Numbered from the stretch's first letter, positions 1 to 8,455 are shown. The stretch: 64,000 bases of DNA from ATM1 sp003577165 (GCA_030263715.1 SZPM01000007.1:1-64000), one strand, 5' to 3'. Translations and numbers: made by a program. The notes: generated by a model from the letters alone, not told the origin.

Positions 1-392
1 TCCTGGTTCTCAAGCTGGACGTACTGTTCCTCTGTCCGCCACGCCCTCAGATTCGCGTCGGGAGCGACCGCTGCGCACAAACGCAGTTCTCCGGGGACGA
101 AGTTGGAGTCGAACTGGCCCGACGGCGAGGGGCCCTCCGATCCTACGAATTGCACTGTCGTTCGACTCCTTTCGGCATAGAGCGGCAAGATGACTTCTGC
201 GTTCACCCTTCTGACGTAGGTTTCATCGCCCGCTGGTCCGAAGGAGTACTCTCCTGCGTTGCCGATGATCTTCACTACCGCGAGAAAGTCGCACTGGGCC
301 AAGTAGTAGTTGTAGTTGCCCGCATTCACGCCGTTTGCAGGCGCAAAGGCGGCAATGCCCGCGATCGATCGGTATGGGCTAAATGTGCTCAT
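1..392 (-). CDS. hypothetical protein, 3' part outside window
   Basis: A minus-strand frame stays open from an ATG at 392 to the window edge, 130 codons without a stop. A good ribosome binding site (AGGAAGGAC) lies four bases before the ATG, which supports this start. The protein begins MSTFSPYRSIAG and has no signal peptide. It is rich in Tyr, Asn and aromatic residues and contains no motif I recognise. The C-terminus is missing, so no function can be assigned. It is not in the supplied six-frame set because it is truncated, but the RBS and clean frame make it a likely real gene. Confidence 0.6.
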   Translation of the reverse strand, partial: MSTFSPYRSIAGIAAFAPANGVNAGNYNYYLAQCDFLAVVKIIGNAGEYSFGPAGDETYVRRVNAEVILPLYAERSRTTVQFVGSEGPSPSGQFDSNFVPGELRLCAAVAPDANLRAWRTEEQYVQLENQ

Positions 393-626
393 ACTTGTCC
401 TTCCTCGGCGTTTCGCGGAGAGATAGTGACTACCATGCACCCCTACTCCACACTGTAACATACGTTTCTCCGGGAGGCGAGTTTTTTCGTTTTTGCGATC
501 TCGCCCCAGGTGTCCTGGGAGGGCTCTGCAGGGGAGGGATTCATCTTGCTTTGTCGTGCGCCGGACGGGTGGATCGAGAGAAAGAGCGCTCGTTCGGCCG
601 GATGCCGAGTCGTTCTGCTACTCAGG
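393..626. other. intergenic, possible hairpin
   Basis: No convincing gene. Short plus-strand frames here look random. Around 475-505 the sequence GGCGAG, a T-rich spacer, then CTCGCC can pair. On the minus strand this lies downstream of the gene ending at 627 and upstream of the gene starting at 392, so it could be a weak terminator or promoter-proximal structure. I see no clear -35/-10 pair. Confidence 0.3.
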
Positions 627-1490
627 TCAGAGGGGAATGCGGCGGGAGGCTTTGAGCGCGACGACTCGGTTCCGGTGGGTCTTGGCTCCGGTCATGGGTT
701 CGGAGAACTCGACGATGAACTGCTCGCCGAATCCGTTGATTTCGAGCGGCTCGATCGCGCCGCGATCCCAGGCGGCACGCGCGGACTCTTCGACGAGGAA
801 GGTCGCGAGCGTTCGGTGGTCGTCGGGCACGCGCTCCATTTTGATGTCGGGCAGTCCGCCGGTCGCCATGCCGCGCGTGAAAGCGACGCCTCCTTCTTCC
901 ACTTCGTCCCATCGCACGTCGACATGGAGATCGAACCTGGCTCCGTCGGAATCCAAGTCGAGGAGGCGATAGAGTTCGGATGGCTTCATGAATCTCTGCG
1001 ATTCGGTTTCGTAGGTCGCCGTGGCTTTTGTGAGGTCTGCGATGGCGTCTGCGCAGTGGACGACGACTTGCAGGAAGTGTCTCGCCTGCACGGGCTCCTC
1101 CGAAACGAAGAGAACTTTGATGAGAAGCGTGGCATCTTCGACAGCTTGTGCGAACCAATCGGGCGGCGACGAGTCGGAATCGCACAGCAGGTCGGGTCGA
1201 AACAGAAGCGCATTGCCGCGTCTCCGAAGCGCGCCGATGTGGAAGCGCACATCGCTAAAAAGGATGCCTTCCTTCGTGCCGACCGGTGGGCCCTTTTTCG
1301 AGTGAGGGTTCTTGGCGAGAATGCGGTCGAGGATGGTGGCTTCGTCCGGCGGAGTTTCGGCGTTGGTGTAAATCCAGTATTCGACTCTCGCCATGGGAGG
1401 GGGGGAGGATTTCGCGCGGCGTTTGAGCAGGATTGCCGACGCAGCCATGATCGCGATGAGCGCGAGGACGGCGATGACAGCGCCCATCAC
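627..1490 (-). CDS. hypothetical single-pass membrane protein
   Basis: A 287-residue protein. Residues 2-23 form one hydrophobic segment (GAVIAVLALIAIMAASAILL) followed by KRR, so the rest is probably cytoplasmic if the positive-inside rule holds. The soluble part has mixed alpha/beta character with no recognised motif. Its start overlaps the stop of the upstream 71-residue gene by 4 bp (ATGATG start), implying co-transcription and translational coupling. Family not recognised. Confidence 0.6.
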   Translation of the reverse strand: MMGAVIAVLALIAIMAASAILLKRRAKSSPPPMARVEYWIYTNAETPPDEATILDRILAKNPHSKKGPPVGTKEGILFSDVRFHIGALRRRGNALLFRPDLLCDSDSSPPDWFAQAVEDATLLIKVLFVSEEPVQARHFLQVVVHCADAIADLTKATATYETESQRFMKPSELYRLLDLDSDGARFDLHVDVRWDEVEEGGVAFTRGMATGGLPDIKMERVPDDHRTLATFLVEESARAAWDRGAIEPLEINGFGEQFIVEFSEPMTGAKTHRNRVVALKASRRIPL

Positions 1491-1702
1491 GTTCTTGTGC
1501 CTTCAATCCACGGCAATGCGGCTCGGTACTCTTGCTCGGTGAGGTTGGCGCTGCAGCCTTCACAAAGTCCGGCTGCGTTCACTCCGTAAGAGCAGCAGAT
1601 GAGGCAGCGGTTGGCGACGGTCGCTTTGCGAACGAGCGCCGGAGTTTGGAGGACCATCACGAGGTCGCGACGGTCGATCCCCTCACTGTTGAATCGCCTC
1701 AC
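1487..1702 (-). CDS. small CxxC zinc-ribbon-like protein
   Basis: A 71-residue protein with CLICC near residue 33 and CEGC near residue 48, spaced like a treble-clef or zinc-ribbon knuckle. This suggests structural zinc binding. It is upstream of, and overlaps by 4 bp, the membrane protein gene at 627-1490, so the two are probably one operon divergent from murA. No function can be named. The small size and absence of other motifs leave some chance it is not expressed, but the coupling supports it. Confidence 0.5.
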   Translation of the reverse strand: MRRFNSEGIDRRDLVMVLQTPALVRKATVANRCLICCSYGVNAAGLCEGCSANLTEQEYRAALPWIEGTRT

Positions 1703-1770
1703 CGCCGGATTTTATATGAAAGACGAGGCGTTCGCCGTGGGGATGGAGGGGGCGTGCGGGCCGGGTCCGG

Positions 1771-1776
1771 TACAAT
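1771..1776 (+). promoter_or_regulatory. -10-like element upstream of murA
   Basis: TACAAT sits about 60-80 bp before the candidate murA starts. No good -35 hexamer is visible 16-18 bp upstream in this G-rich stretch. It is the best promoter candidate in the divergent region between the minus-strand pair and murA. Confidence 0.35.
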
Positions 1777-1838
1777 CTGAGGCAGATGCGGCGCGAACAC
1801 AGCATGGAAGCGGAGCGCGTCGCACCAAGGACGGAGCC

Positions 1839-3134
1839 ATGGGAGGACCTGCGCGCGTGAGCGTCTTTCGCATCCAAGGGGGTCGGCCATTATCCGGCGA
1901 GGTTTCCGTGAAGGGCAGCAAGAACGCGGCCTTGGCGATCCTTTCCGGCGTCATCCTCGCAGAGGAGCCGGTCACGCTCACGAACCTGCCGCTGGTGAGC
2001 GACATCGAGACGAAACTCCGGCTGCTGGAGCAGTTGGGGGCGTCGGTCGAGAGGGCGGGCGACCGGGTCACCATTGACGCGAGTCGCCTGAGTCGGACCG
2101 ATCCTGACCCGGACACGGTGCGGTCCATCCGGACATCCTTTTATATCTTGGGTCCGATGCTGGCGCGGCTGGGGGAGGCGCGCCTGCCTCAGCCCGGCGG
2201 GTGCAAGATCGGGGCGCGGCCCGTGGACTTCCACCTCAAAGGGCTCTCGATCTTAGGCGCGAAGATCGAACTTGTCGGCGGACAGTACGAGGCGACTTCG
2301 AAGAAACTGAAGGGCGGGGAGATCTACCTCGACTTCCCGAGCGCCGGCGCGACGCAGCACCTGATGACCGCGGCGTGCCTCGCCGAGGGTCAGACGGTCA
2401 TCCAGAACGCGGCGATGGAGCCGGAAGTGGTTCACCTCGCCGACTTTCTGAACCGGCTTGGGGCGCGAGTAGAAGGAGCGGGCACGAGCACGGTGACGAT
2501 CTCGGGCGTGAGGCGGCTTGGCGGCGGGGAGTTCAGGATTCCGGCCGACAGGATGCAGGCAGGTACGTACCTTCTTGCGGCGGTCGCGACAGGCGGCGAG
2601 GTGACGGTTCGAGACATCCTGCCGGAGTATCAGGCGCCCGTGATGAGCAAGTTGAAGGAGGCGGGTGTCTCGGTCGAGCACGGTCCGGACTGGATCAAAG
2701 TGCTGGGGAACCGTTTCGCGACGGCGGTGAGCATCAAGACGATGCCGTATCCGGGATTTCCGACCGACATCCAGCAGCCGATGGCTGCTGTGCTTGCAAC
2801 AGCGAACGGGGTGAGCACGGTCGAAGAGACGATTTATGAAAGCCGCATCGGCCACATCGGCGAACTGAACCGGATGGGGGCGAAAGTTCGCCTCGAAGGG
2901 CGCACGAGCGTGATTACGGGCGTAGACCACTTAGAAGGGACCGTCGTCGAAGCGACGGACTTGCGGGCGGGGGCAGCACTGGTGATCGCGGGGCTCGGCG
3001 CTCGTGGGGAGACGATCGTCAAGAGCGTCCATCACATCGACCGTGGCTATGAAGGATTTGAACAGGCACTATGTTCGTTAGGAGCAAAGATCGAACGAAT
3101 TCCATCGGGCGAGTGGGAGTCCGTAAGCCGTTGA
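1839..3134 (+). CDS. murA: UDP-N-acetylglucosamine 1-carboxyvinyltransferase
   Basis: First committed step of peptidoglycan synthesis: transfer of enolpyruvate from PEP to UDP-GlcNAc in the cytoplasm. The protein has the N-terminal FRIQGGRPLSGEV and KGSKNAAL segments and the loop GGCKIGARPVDFHL, which contains the catalytic Cys that fosfomycin alkylates. The C-terminal half has the expected MQAGTYLL and FPTDIQQPM segments. The ATG at 1839 follows AAGGACGGAG. A GTG at 1857 behind GGGAGGA gives MSVFRIQGG, which fits family N-termini even better, so the start may be 18 bp later. The longer frame back to 1599 is not needed. The 3' end overlaps the possible mreB start, so the two genes are likely coupled. 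Confidence 0.95.
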   Translation: MGGPARVSVFRIQGGRPLSGEVSVKGSKNAALAILSGVILAEEPVTLTNLPLVSDIETKLRLLEQLGASVERAGDRVTIDASRLSRTDPDPDTVRSIRTSFYILGPMLARLGEARLPQPGGCKIGARPVDFHLKGLSILGAKIELVGGQYEATSKKLKGGEIYLDFPSAGATQHLMTAACLAEGQTVIQNAAMEPEVVHLADFLNRLGARVEGAGTSTVTISGVRRLGGGEFRIPADRMQAGTYLLAAVATGGEVTVRDILPEYQAPVMSKLKEAGVSVEHGPDWIKVLGNRFATAVSIKTMPYPGFPTDIQQPMAAVLATANGVSTVEETIYESRIGHIGELNRMGAKVRLEGRTSVITGVDHLEGTVVEATDLRAGAALVIAGLGARGETIVKSVHHIDRGYEGFEQALCSLGAKIERIPSGEWESVSR

Positions 3135-4138
3135 TTCGACTTGCGACTGACCTAGGCATTGACCTGGGAACTTCCAACATCCTCGTTTTCAAGCGCGGCG
3201 AAGGCATCGTGCTTGAAGAGCCGACGGTGGTCGCTCTCAACACGCAGACGAAGCGCGTTTTGGCGGTTGGCGAAGAGGCGCGCGAAATGATCGGGCGCAC
3301 GCCGGGAAACATCGTCGCGATTCGCCCCTTGAAGGACGGCGTCATTGCGGACTACACGCACACGCTGAAGATGCTCGAGTTTCTCATTGATCGAGTGTGC
3401 GGCCGGAGGCGGCTCATTCGTCCGCGACTGATGATTTGCGTGCCGAGCGCGTGTACGAACGTCGAGAAGCGGGCTGTCGTTCAGGCCGGGAAGGAAGCAG
3501 GAGCGCGCGAGTGCTTCACCATCGAAGAGCCGATGGCGGCGGCGATCGGAGCGGGATTGCCGATCGACTCTCCGGGTGGAAACATGATCGTGGACATCGG
3601 GGGGGGCACAACGGACATCGCGGTGATTTCGTTGGGCGGCATCGTGATTTCCGAGAGCCTGCGGATCGGGGGCAACAAATTCGACGAGGCGATCACGCGG
3701 CATATGCGGCACGCGTACAATTTAATGATTGGTGAGCGGACGGCGGAAGAGATCAAGGTTAAGGTCGGATCGGCGTACCCGCTCAATCCGGAGATGACGC
3801 TGGAGGTTCGCGGACGCGACCTGATGGCGGGCCTGCCGAGGGTTGTGGAAGTGACCAGCGAAGAGATCCGCGAGGCGCTTCACGATCCGCTGCGGCAGAT
3901 CGTCGGGAAGGTCCGCGCCGTGTTGGAGGGAACGCCGCCGGAACTGAGCAGCGATATCATCACGCGCGGAATGGTCCTCACCGGGGGCGGTGGTCTGCTC
4001 CGAGGGATGGACGCTCTGCTCTCCGCCGAGACGGACATCCCGGTCCGGGTGGCCGAGAACGCGATGCACTGCGTGGCGCTTGGTACGGGACGGGCGCTCG
4101 AAAACATGCACGTTCTGGCAAAATCAGGGTCGAGATGA
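3071..4138 (+). CDS. mreB: rod shape-determining protein MreB/Mbl
   Basis: Actin-like ATPase that organises lateral wall synthesis under the inner membrane. The nucleotide-binding signatures are present: phosphate-1 DLGIDLGTSN, phosphate-2 DIGGGTTDIAV and the adenosine-side GGGGLLRGMD. The length matches the family. The ATG at 3071 lies inside murA and would add about 20 residues. A GTG at 3113 or TTG at 3131 gives the usual 6-12 residues before DLGID, so the true start is probably one of these. The gene pairs with murA, a wall-synthesis partner, and its stop overlaps the next gene by 4 bp. mreC and mreD are not in the window. Confidence 0.93.
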   Translation: MFVRSKDRTNSIGRVGVRKPLIRLATDLGIDLGTSNILVFKRGEGIVLEEPTVVALNTQTKRVLAVGEEAREMIGRTPGNIVAIRPLKDGVIADYTHTLKMLEFLIDRVCGRRRLIRPRLMICVPSACTNVEKRAVVQAGKEAGARECFTIEEPMAAAIGAGLPIDSPGGNMIVDIGGGTTDIAVISLGGIVISESLRIGGNKFDEAITRHMRHAYNLMIGERTAEEIKVKVGSAYPLNPEMTLEVRGRDLMAGLPRVVEVTSEEIREALHDPLRQIVGKVRAVLEGTPPELSSDIITRGMVLTGGGGLLRGMDALLSAETDIPVRVAENAMHCVALGTGRALENMHVLAKSGSR

Positions 4139-4761
4139 GACGCCGAGCGCTGACGCTGCTTCCGATCGCGGCCTTGGTCGTGGCGGTTGGCTTCGCACTT
4201 CGTCCGACCGCGCAGACCGGAGGCGCGGAGGCTGGAAGTTCGATGGCGAACCCGGGGATCGCCGAAGGCGGCGAAGGGCACGAGGGCCATGGGCATCAGG
4301 AGCCGGACTTGGGCACGGCGCCTGTGACTCGAAGAGAACTTCGGGAAGTGATGCTCCGTGTCCATCGCGACATCCGGAGGGCGTTCGAACTCGAAGGCGA
4401 GGGGGGGGGATTGAGTCTTCCTGAGGCCTCGAACGAGCCCGCGACGAGAGCCGAATTCGTGCTTGCTTTAAGTCAGATCGTCGAGGAGTTGCGCCCGAAT
4501 TTCATTCGCGATATGCCGAACAAGATTGTGAACACGCGAAAGTTCGCTGTATCGGATGGGAAGGTGCGCTCGGCGATGACGATGCTGGCTCAAGAGGGAT
4601 TTCTTCACTACTGGTCGCCGATCTTTCATGGGCCGGCAAACACGATGACCCCGCGCATGTTGGGCGTCGCTTTGTCGCAGGCTGCGCCGCAGATCGGTGC
4701 GCATTTCCGGGAGAAGGACGACTCCGGCGAGGGTCAAATCCTCCAGGGCATGGGTCAGTAG
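4135..4761 (+). CDS. secreted protein with His-rich linker and SLH-like segment
   Basis: A 208-residue protein with a signal-like N-terminus (MRRRALTLLPIAALVVAVGF) and a His/Gly linker (HEGHGHQE). Two stretches, ATRAEFVLALSQIVEEL and TMTPRMLGVALSQA after a short AMTMLAQEGFL helix, resemble the TRAEFA repeat of S-layer homology domains. That suggests wall or S-layer association, but the match is degenerate. It overlaps mreB by 4 bp (ATGA), so it is probably made with the murA-mreB envelope operon. A run of nine G at 4401-4409 lies in the coding frame. It converges on the kinase gene with a 7-bp overlap of the two ends. Confidence 0.65.
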   Translation: MRRRALTLLPIAALVVAVGFALRPTAQTGGAEAGSSMANPGIAEGGEGHEGHGHQEPDLGTAPVTRRELREVMLRVHRDIRRAFELEGEGGGLSLPEASNEPATRAEFVLALSQIVEELRPNFIRDMPNKIVNTRKFAVSDGKVRSAMTMLAQEGFLHYWSPIFHGPANTMTPRMLGVALSQAAPQIGAHFREKDDSGEGQILQGMGQ

Positions 4762-6539
4762 CCCAACTTCGTCAGCAGATCAGCCGCGGTCTTCGCTTGT
4801 TCGCTGCCCTCGGGCGCGAATTCAAGCGATTGGCGGATCACCAGTTCCGCGTCCATCCATCTCGATTGCGTCATGAGGATTCGCGCGAGTTGATTGCAGA
4901 CCGAGGAGGTTTGGCGCGCGAGGTCCGTGGCTTGTTGCGGGCCGCCGGATAACTGTACGGCGACTGCAAGGTGTTCCCGGGCCTGATCGAGCCACTGCGC
5001 CTTCTCATTTAGGTCAGAAGACTCGGCGGCGATCTCCGCTTCGGCCGTGCCGAGTTTCGCGTAGGCCGTGGGATTCGAGGTGTCCGCATTGACCGCGTTG
5101 AGGTAGTCGGTTCTCGCGGAGTCAAGGTTCGTGGATCGTTCGGCGCGTTCGATGTAGGCATCCGAGAGGGCGCGCGACAACTTGGCTCGCCAAGAGTCCG
5201 ATTGCGCCGTCGAGACGAGGCTTGTCAGTTCTGCGATCGCCGCGTTCGGGTCCTGTTCGATGAGTTCGACCGCGCTCTCGTAGGATCGGGCGACGGTCGC
5301 TTCATCCGCGCGTTCCTTCTGCTGTCTGTCCGCCGCGACGGTCAGTCCAGAGACGATGGCAAACCCGAGCGCAATGATCGCCCCTCCGATGATGACGACC
5401 CAAGTCGTCTTTCGGAGAAACTCGGCGGTTTCGGGTTTGAAGAGCGGCTTTCTGGGGGGGGCGATCCAATCCGGCGGGTAAGGGATGGGGACGTTTGGCA
5501 TGCCCGTTGTGGTTTGACCGTACGGCTGTCCGTACGGCTGGCCGTACTGTTGGCCATAGGGATTCGCCGCCGCGGTTGGAGTCGTGATAACGGGGGGGGC
5601 ATTGGGCGTGGGTTGGTAAGGCGAAGGGCCTGCTGAGTAGGGGTTGAATAATGTCGGCATCTGTCCCGTAGCGGCGGCGCCCGGAATTGTGGGGGGGGCT
5701 GCTACCGTTGGGTCCGCGCGAAGCGCGGCGAGCGCTTCCCGGAATGCGGATGCCATGACCTTGGCGGATGCGAACCGGAGTTCCGGGCTCTTTTCGAGGG
5801 CTCGGCGAAGGAGCTGAGCGACGCTGAAACTCGCTTGCGGGGGATCCGGCGGATCGAGGTGCATGATCTCGTGCGAGATGCTGACGACGCTGTCGCCGCC
5901 GAACGGCTTGCGGCCCGTGAGCGCCTCGTAGAGGACGACGCCGCAACTGAAGAGGTCGCTTCGGTGATCGATGTCTCGCCCCACGACTTGCTCAGGAGAC
6001 ATGTAGCTCGGAGTGCCGAAAATCTGTCCGTCGACTGTGAGGGTTGGCTCGAAGGTCAGGCGCGCGATTCCGAAGTCGGTGATCTTGACTCGCCCGTCGG
6101 GCAGCAACTGGATGTTGTCGGGCTTGATGTCTCGGTGGATGACGCCCTTTTCGTGCGCATACGCGAGCCCGTCGAGGACCTGGAGCATGATTTCGATCGC
6201 CTCATCCTGCTTCAAGAAGCCTTCTGCGTCGAGCCGGTTCCGAAGGGTTTGGCCTTCGAGGTACTCCATCGCGAGGAAAAAGCGATCTCCGTCTATGCCG
6301 ACTTCGTAGATGGTGACGATGTTTGGATGGGCGAGCGACCCTGCGGCTTTCGCCTCGCGCTGGAACCGGGCGATGCGCTCCTGTTTCTGCTTGTCGGAGG
6401 CGCCCGTCGGCATCATGAGCTCTTTGAGGGCCACGCGGCGGTTCATTGCGGGGTCCCAGGCCTCGTAGACGATGTCGTTGCTCCGAGCGATCTCTCGGAT
6501 GATCTGGTACTTGCCGAGGGTTCCCGAGCCCGACTCCAT
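4755..6539 (-). CDS. membrane Ser/Thr protein kinase (Hanks/PknB type) with sensor domain
   Basis: A 594-residue kinase. Residues 9-270 form the kinase domain: VALKEL (Lys39), HRDIKPDN (Asp137, Asn142), DFG (155-157) and GTPSYMSPEQ (activation-loop end). The glycine-rich loop is degenerate: IARSNDIVYEA replaces the usual GxGxxG. Residues 280-375 are a Pro/Gly/Tyr/Gln linker with YGQPYGQ repeats. About 380-403 is one membrane span. The last 190 residues are helical and TPR-like and would lie outside the cytoplasm. Family knowledge suggests phosphorylation of envelope or growth proteins; the ligand is unknown. It follows prfB on the minus strand with a 6-bp gap. Confidence 0.88.
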   Translation of the reverse strand: MESGSGTLGKYQIIREIARSNDIVYEAWDPAMNRRVALKELMMPTGASDKQKQERIARFQREAKAAGSLAHPNIVTIYEVGIDGDRFFLAMEYLEGQTLRNRLDAEGFLKQDEAIEIMLQVLDGLAYAHEKGVIHRDIKPDNIQLLPDGRVKITDFGIARLTFEPTLTVDGQIFGTPSYMSPEQVVGRDIDHRSDLFSCGVVLYEALTGRKPFGGDSVVSISHEIMHLDPPDPPQASFSVAQLLRRALEKSPELRFASAKVMASAFREALAALRADPTVAAPPTIPGAAATGQMPTLFNPYSAGPSPYQPTPNAPPVITTPTAAANPYGQQYGQPYGQPYGQTTTGMPNVPIPYPPDWIAPPRKPLFKPETAEFLRKTTWVVIIGGAIIALGFAIVSGLTVAADRQQKERADEATVARSYESAVELIEQDPNAAIAELTSLVSTAQSDSWRAKLSRALSDAYIERAERSTNLDSARTDYLNAVNADTSNPTAYAKLGTAEAEIAAESSDLNEKAQWLDQAREHLAVAVQLSGGPQQATDLARQTSSVCNQLARILMTQSRWMDAELVIRQSLEFAPEGSEQAKTAADLLTKLGY

Positions 6540-6545
6540 ATCTCG

Positions 6546-7644
6546 TTACCTGTGGCGCAGGAAGGCGCCGATGAGTTCGTCTATCTCTCCGTCGAGTACG
6601 GCTTGGACGTTGCCGGTTTCGAAGTTGGTTCTTAGGTCTTTGACGAGGCTGTAGGGCTGAAGGACGTACGAGCGGATCTGCCTTCCCCAGTCGGCGGAGG
6701 TGAGATCTCCCCGAAGTTGGCGAAGCGTGTCCTCGCTTTTGTGGCGTTCGAGTTCTGCGAGCCTGGCGACGAGAATCGTCATCGCGGTCGACCGATTCTT
6801 GTGTTGGCTGCGCTCGTTTTGGCAAGTGACGACGATGTTGGTGGGAAGGTGCGTGATGCGAATCGCGGACTCGGTTTTGTTGACGTGCTGTCCGCCTGCG
6901 CCGCTGGAGCGGTACGTTTCGATCTTCAGGTCTTCGGGAGCGATGTTCACGTCGGACTCGGCGACTTCCGGCATGACGTTAACGACAGCGAAACTCGTGT
7001 GCCTCTTTCCTGCGGCGTCGAACGGACTGATTCGGACGAGTCGATGCACGCCGTGCTCCGATCGGAGGTATCCGTATGCATACGGCCCCGATATTTTGAA
7101 GGCGACGTTTCGATACCCCGTGACGTCGCCGGGCGTTTCGCTAAGCAGTTCGAAATCGAATCCCTTGCGTTCGGCCCAACGCGCGTACATGCGGAACAGC
7201 ATTCGCGCCCAGTCGCAGGCTTCGGTGCCTCCTGCGCCTGCTCCGATTTCGATGATCGCGTTGGAAGCGTCGTGCTCTCCACCGAGGAGCGTACGCAGTT
7301 CGAATTCGTCCAGGTCGCGGAGAAATGCCGTCGTCAGGCGTTCGATCTCCTTGGCCATCGCCAGGTCGCTCTCCTTCTCGAGTTCGACGAGGCTGCGGAG
7401 TTCTTCGATGTCGTCGAGGGCCTTGCGCAGACGCTCGTACGGTTCGACGCGGTCTTTCAGAGCGGCGATCTTGCGCATCGTCGCCTGCGCTTCGGAGGGG
7501 GAGTCCCAGAAACCGGGCTGGTTGGTGTGGCTTTCTAACTCGGCAATTTCGGAACGAAGGGAGGCCGTGTCAAAGATGACCTCCGATGGCATCGAGTCGG
7601 CTTTTCGCCTCGCCAAGGGATTCCGAAAGGTGAGTGTCAATCAC
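6546..7644 (-). CDS. prfB: peptide chain release factor 2, with programmed +1 frameshift
   Basis: RF2 releases peptides at UGA and UAA. The codon-recognition tripeptide SPF and the catalytic GGQ (GAGGQHVNKTESAIR) are both present. The gene must be read as two parts on the minus strand: 24 codons from GTG at 7644 to CTT at 7573, a skipped T at 7572, then 341 codons from GAC (7571-7569) to 6548 plus the stop. The joined product is 365 residues, the same as E. coli RF2, and starts MIDTHLSESLGEAKSRLDAI. The single-frame TTG start at 7640 gives an unrelated N-terminus and is an artefact. It follows the membrane-protein gene at 7661 closely. Confidence 0.93.
7569..7584 (-). promoter_or_regulatory. 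prfB: prfB autoregulatory +1 frameshift site
   Basis: Read on the minus strand, the site is GGAGGT, CAT, CTTTGAC. This is the classical RF2 recoding signal: an internal Shine-Dalgarno-like hexamer (7584-7579), three bases, then CTT followed by in-frame UGA with C next (7575-7569). In known systems low RF2 makes the ribosome pause at UGA and slip from CUU to UUU, so RF2 controls its own synthesis. Confidence 0.93.
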
Positions 7645-7660
7645 TTCGTGGAGAGGATAC

Positions 7661-8116
7661 CTACCAGTAGGGCGGCACCGTGAAGCCGTCGGCCTCTCCG
7701 CTGTCGGTTCGTACCGGGATGACTTCGGCGTTCGACCACTCTCCGTCCTCCTTCTGGACGACGACCCGATAGATGTTTCTTGCCGTTCCGCCCCAGTCTT
7801 CGGTCACTTCGGAGACGACGACAAGGCTGGCGCGGTCGCCGAACTCATATTGGACGCGGAAGAAGGTGGGTTCCCCGGAGAGAGATCCAGCATCTGCAAG
7901 TTCAGCGATGACGGTTTCGAAGTCCTTCCGGTGCATGGCCGTTTGAACCTCGACCCAAATGTACGGAATTGCGAGCAACACCACCCATGTGATCGCGAGT
8001 TTCAGCGCGATCGGGTTGTCGCCGATCTTGCTGACCTTCGTAAACATTCGCGTGACTCCGACGAGGAGGAACGCGACGAAGAGGCAGGCTGCCGCATAGA
8101 ACAAGAGGCCGAACAT
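7661..8116 (-). CDS. hypothetical membrane protein with two N-terminal spans
   Basis: A 151-residue protein with two hydrophobic helices, about residues 3-24 and 40-60, then a soluble domain of about 90 residues ending TVPPYW. The soluble part looks beta-rich (RVQYEFGDRASLVVVSEV, NIYRVVVQKEDGEW), like a small extracytoplasmic or cytosolic sandwich, but I do not recognise a family. It ends 16 bp before the prfB start and likely shares its transcript. Confidence 0.6.
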   Translation of the reverse strand: MFGLLFYAAACLFVAFLLVGVTRMFTKVSKIGDNPIALKLAITWVVLLAIPYIWVEVQTAMHRKDFETVIAELADAGSLSGEPTFFRVQYEFGDRASLVVVSEVTEDWGGTARNIYRVVVQKEDGEWSNAEVIPVRTDSGEADGFTVPPYW

Positions 8117-8241
8117 AGGAGACTCCTTCCTCTGATTGTCGGTTGGGCAGGAAGGGCTTCTTGCGGGAGGCGGGGGAGTGGCCCGGCCGGGCTGCGAGCA
8201 AACCCAGCAGTTTTGGGGGGCTTTTTCGGGCGGAGAAGGCG

Positions 8242-8355
8242 TAAACTGACAGGTGTCCAGGGACGCCTGGACGATAAAGGAGAGCCGCGAAGCTCGCCAA
8301 CATAAGACGGACTCGCGGAAATGCAGGGGGGACGGGTTTCCCGTCCCTCGTTTTT
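8242..8355 (+). ncRNA. candidate structured small RNA
   Basis: A -10-like TAAACT at 8242-8247 is followed by a perfect 7-bp hairpin, GTCCAGG (8255-8261) with CCTGGAC (8266-8272) around a GACG tetraloop. A helix CCGCGA (8285-8290) with TCGCGG (8313-8318) encloses a smaller GAGC/GCTC hairpin that competes for part of its left arm. An intrinsic terminator at 8329-8355 ends the segment. That order (promoter-like box, helices, terminator, no start codon) fits a small RNA of about 100 nt or a terminated riboswitch-type leader. It did not match any riboswitch consensus I know (c-di-GMP, SAM, fluoride, guanidine-II). Confidence 0.4.
8329..8355 (+). terminator. intrinsic terminator
   Basis: A perfect 8-bp stem, GGGACGGG (8329-8336) and CCCGTCCC (8340-8347), has a TTT loop and is followed by TCG and five T. 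It acts on the plus strand and has no plus-strand gene directly before it, which argues for a short non-coding transcript from about 8254. Confidence 0.8.
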
Positions 8356-8441
8356 CTTCTATTGGGCGGGCGCGGATTCGGAGGGTGCTGCGGTCTCGTC
8401 TTCGCCCAAGTGGCTGGGGTGTGCGTCGCCGGAACTGTGGG

Positions 8442-8447
8442 TATAAA
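8442..8447 (+). promoter_or_regulatory. -10 element, leaderless scoA candidate
   Basis: TATAAA ends 8 bases before the GTG start at 8456. Transcription would begin at or next to the start codon. No Shine-Dalgarno fits between them. Confidence 0.45.
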
Positions 8448-8455
8448 CCGCGGGA

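Larger units (their letters stand above)
8117..8455 (+). other. long intergenic region with RNA-like structure
   Basis: No supported protein gene in 339 bp. The left part (8117-8235) is upstream of the minus-strand gene. The right part contains the candidate structured RNA and terminator listed separately, then 100 bp of G/C-rich sequence leading to the scoA start. Confidence 0.6.

Noticed and set aside
1599..1838. Upstream extension of murA
   Set aside because: The extra 80 residues have no similarity to MurA and run through the likely promoter. The ATG at 1839 or GTG at 1857 has a ribosome binding site.
7576..7640. TTG start of prfB read in one frame
   Set aside because: The frame before the CTTTGA site encodes an N-terminus unlike RF2, whereas the other frame plus a +1 shift restores a normal RF2.
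8255..8318. Guanidine-II or c-di-GMP riboswitch
   Set aside because: The GACG loop lacks the ACGR tetraloops of guanidine-II, and the GCAAAGCC-type core of c-di-GMP-I is missing.
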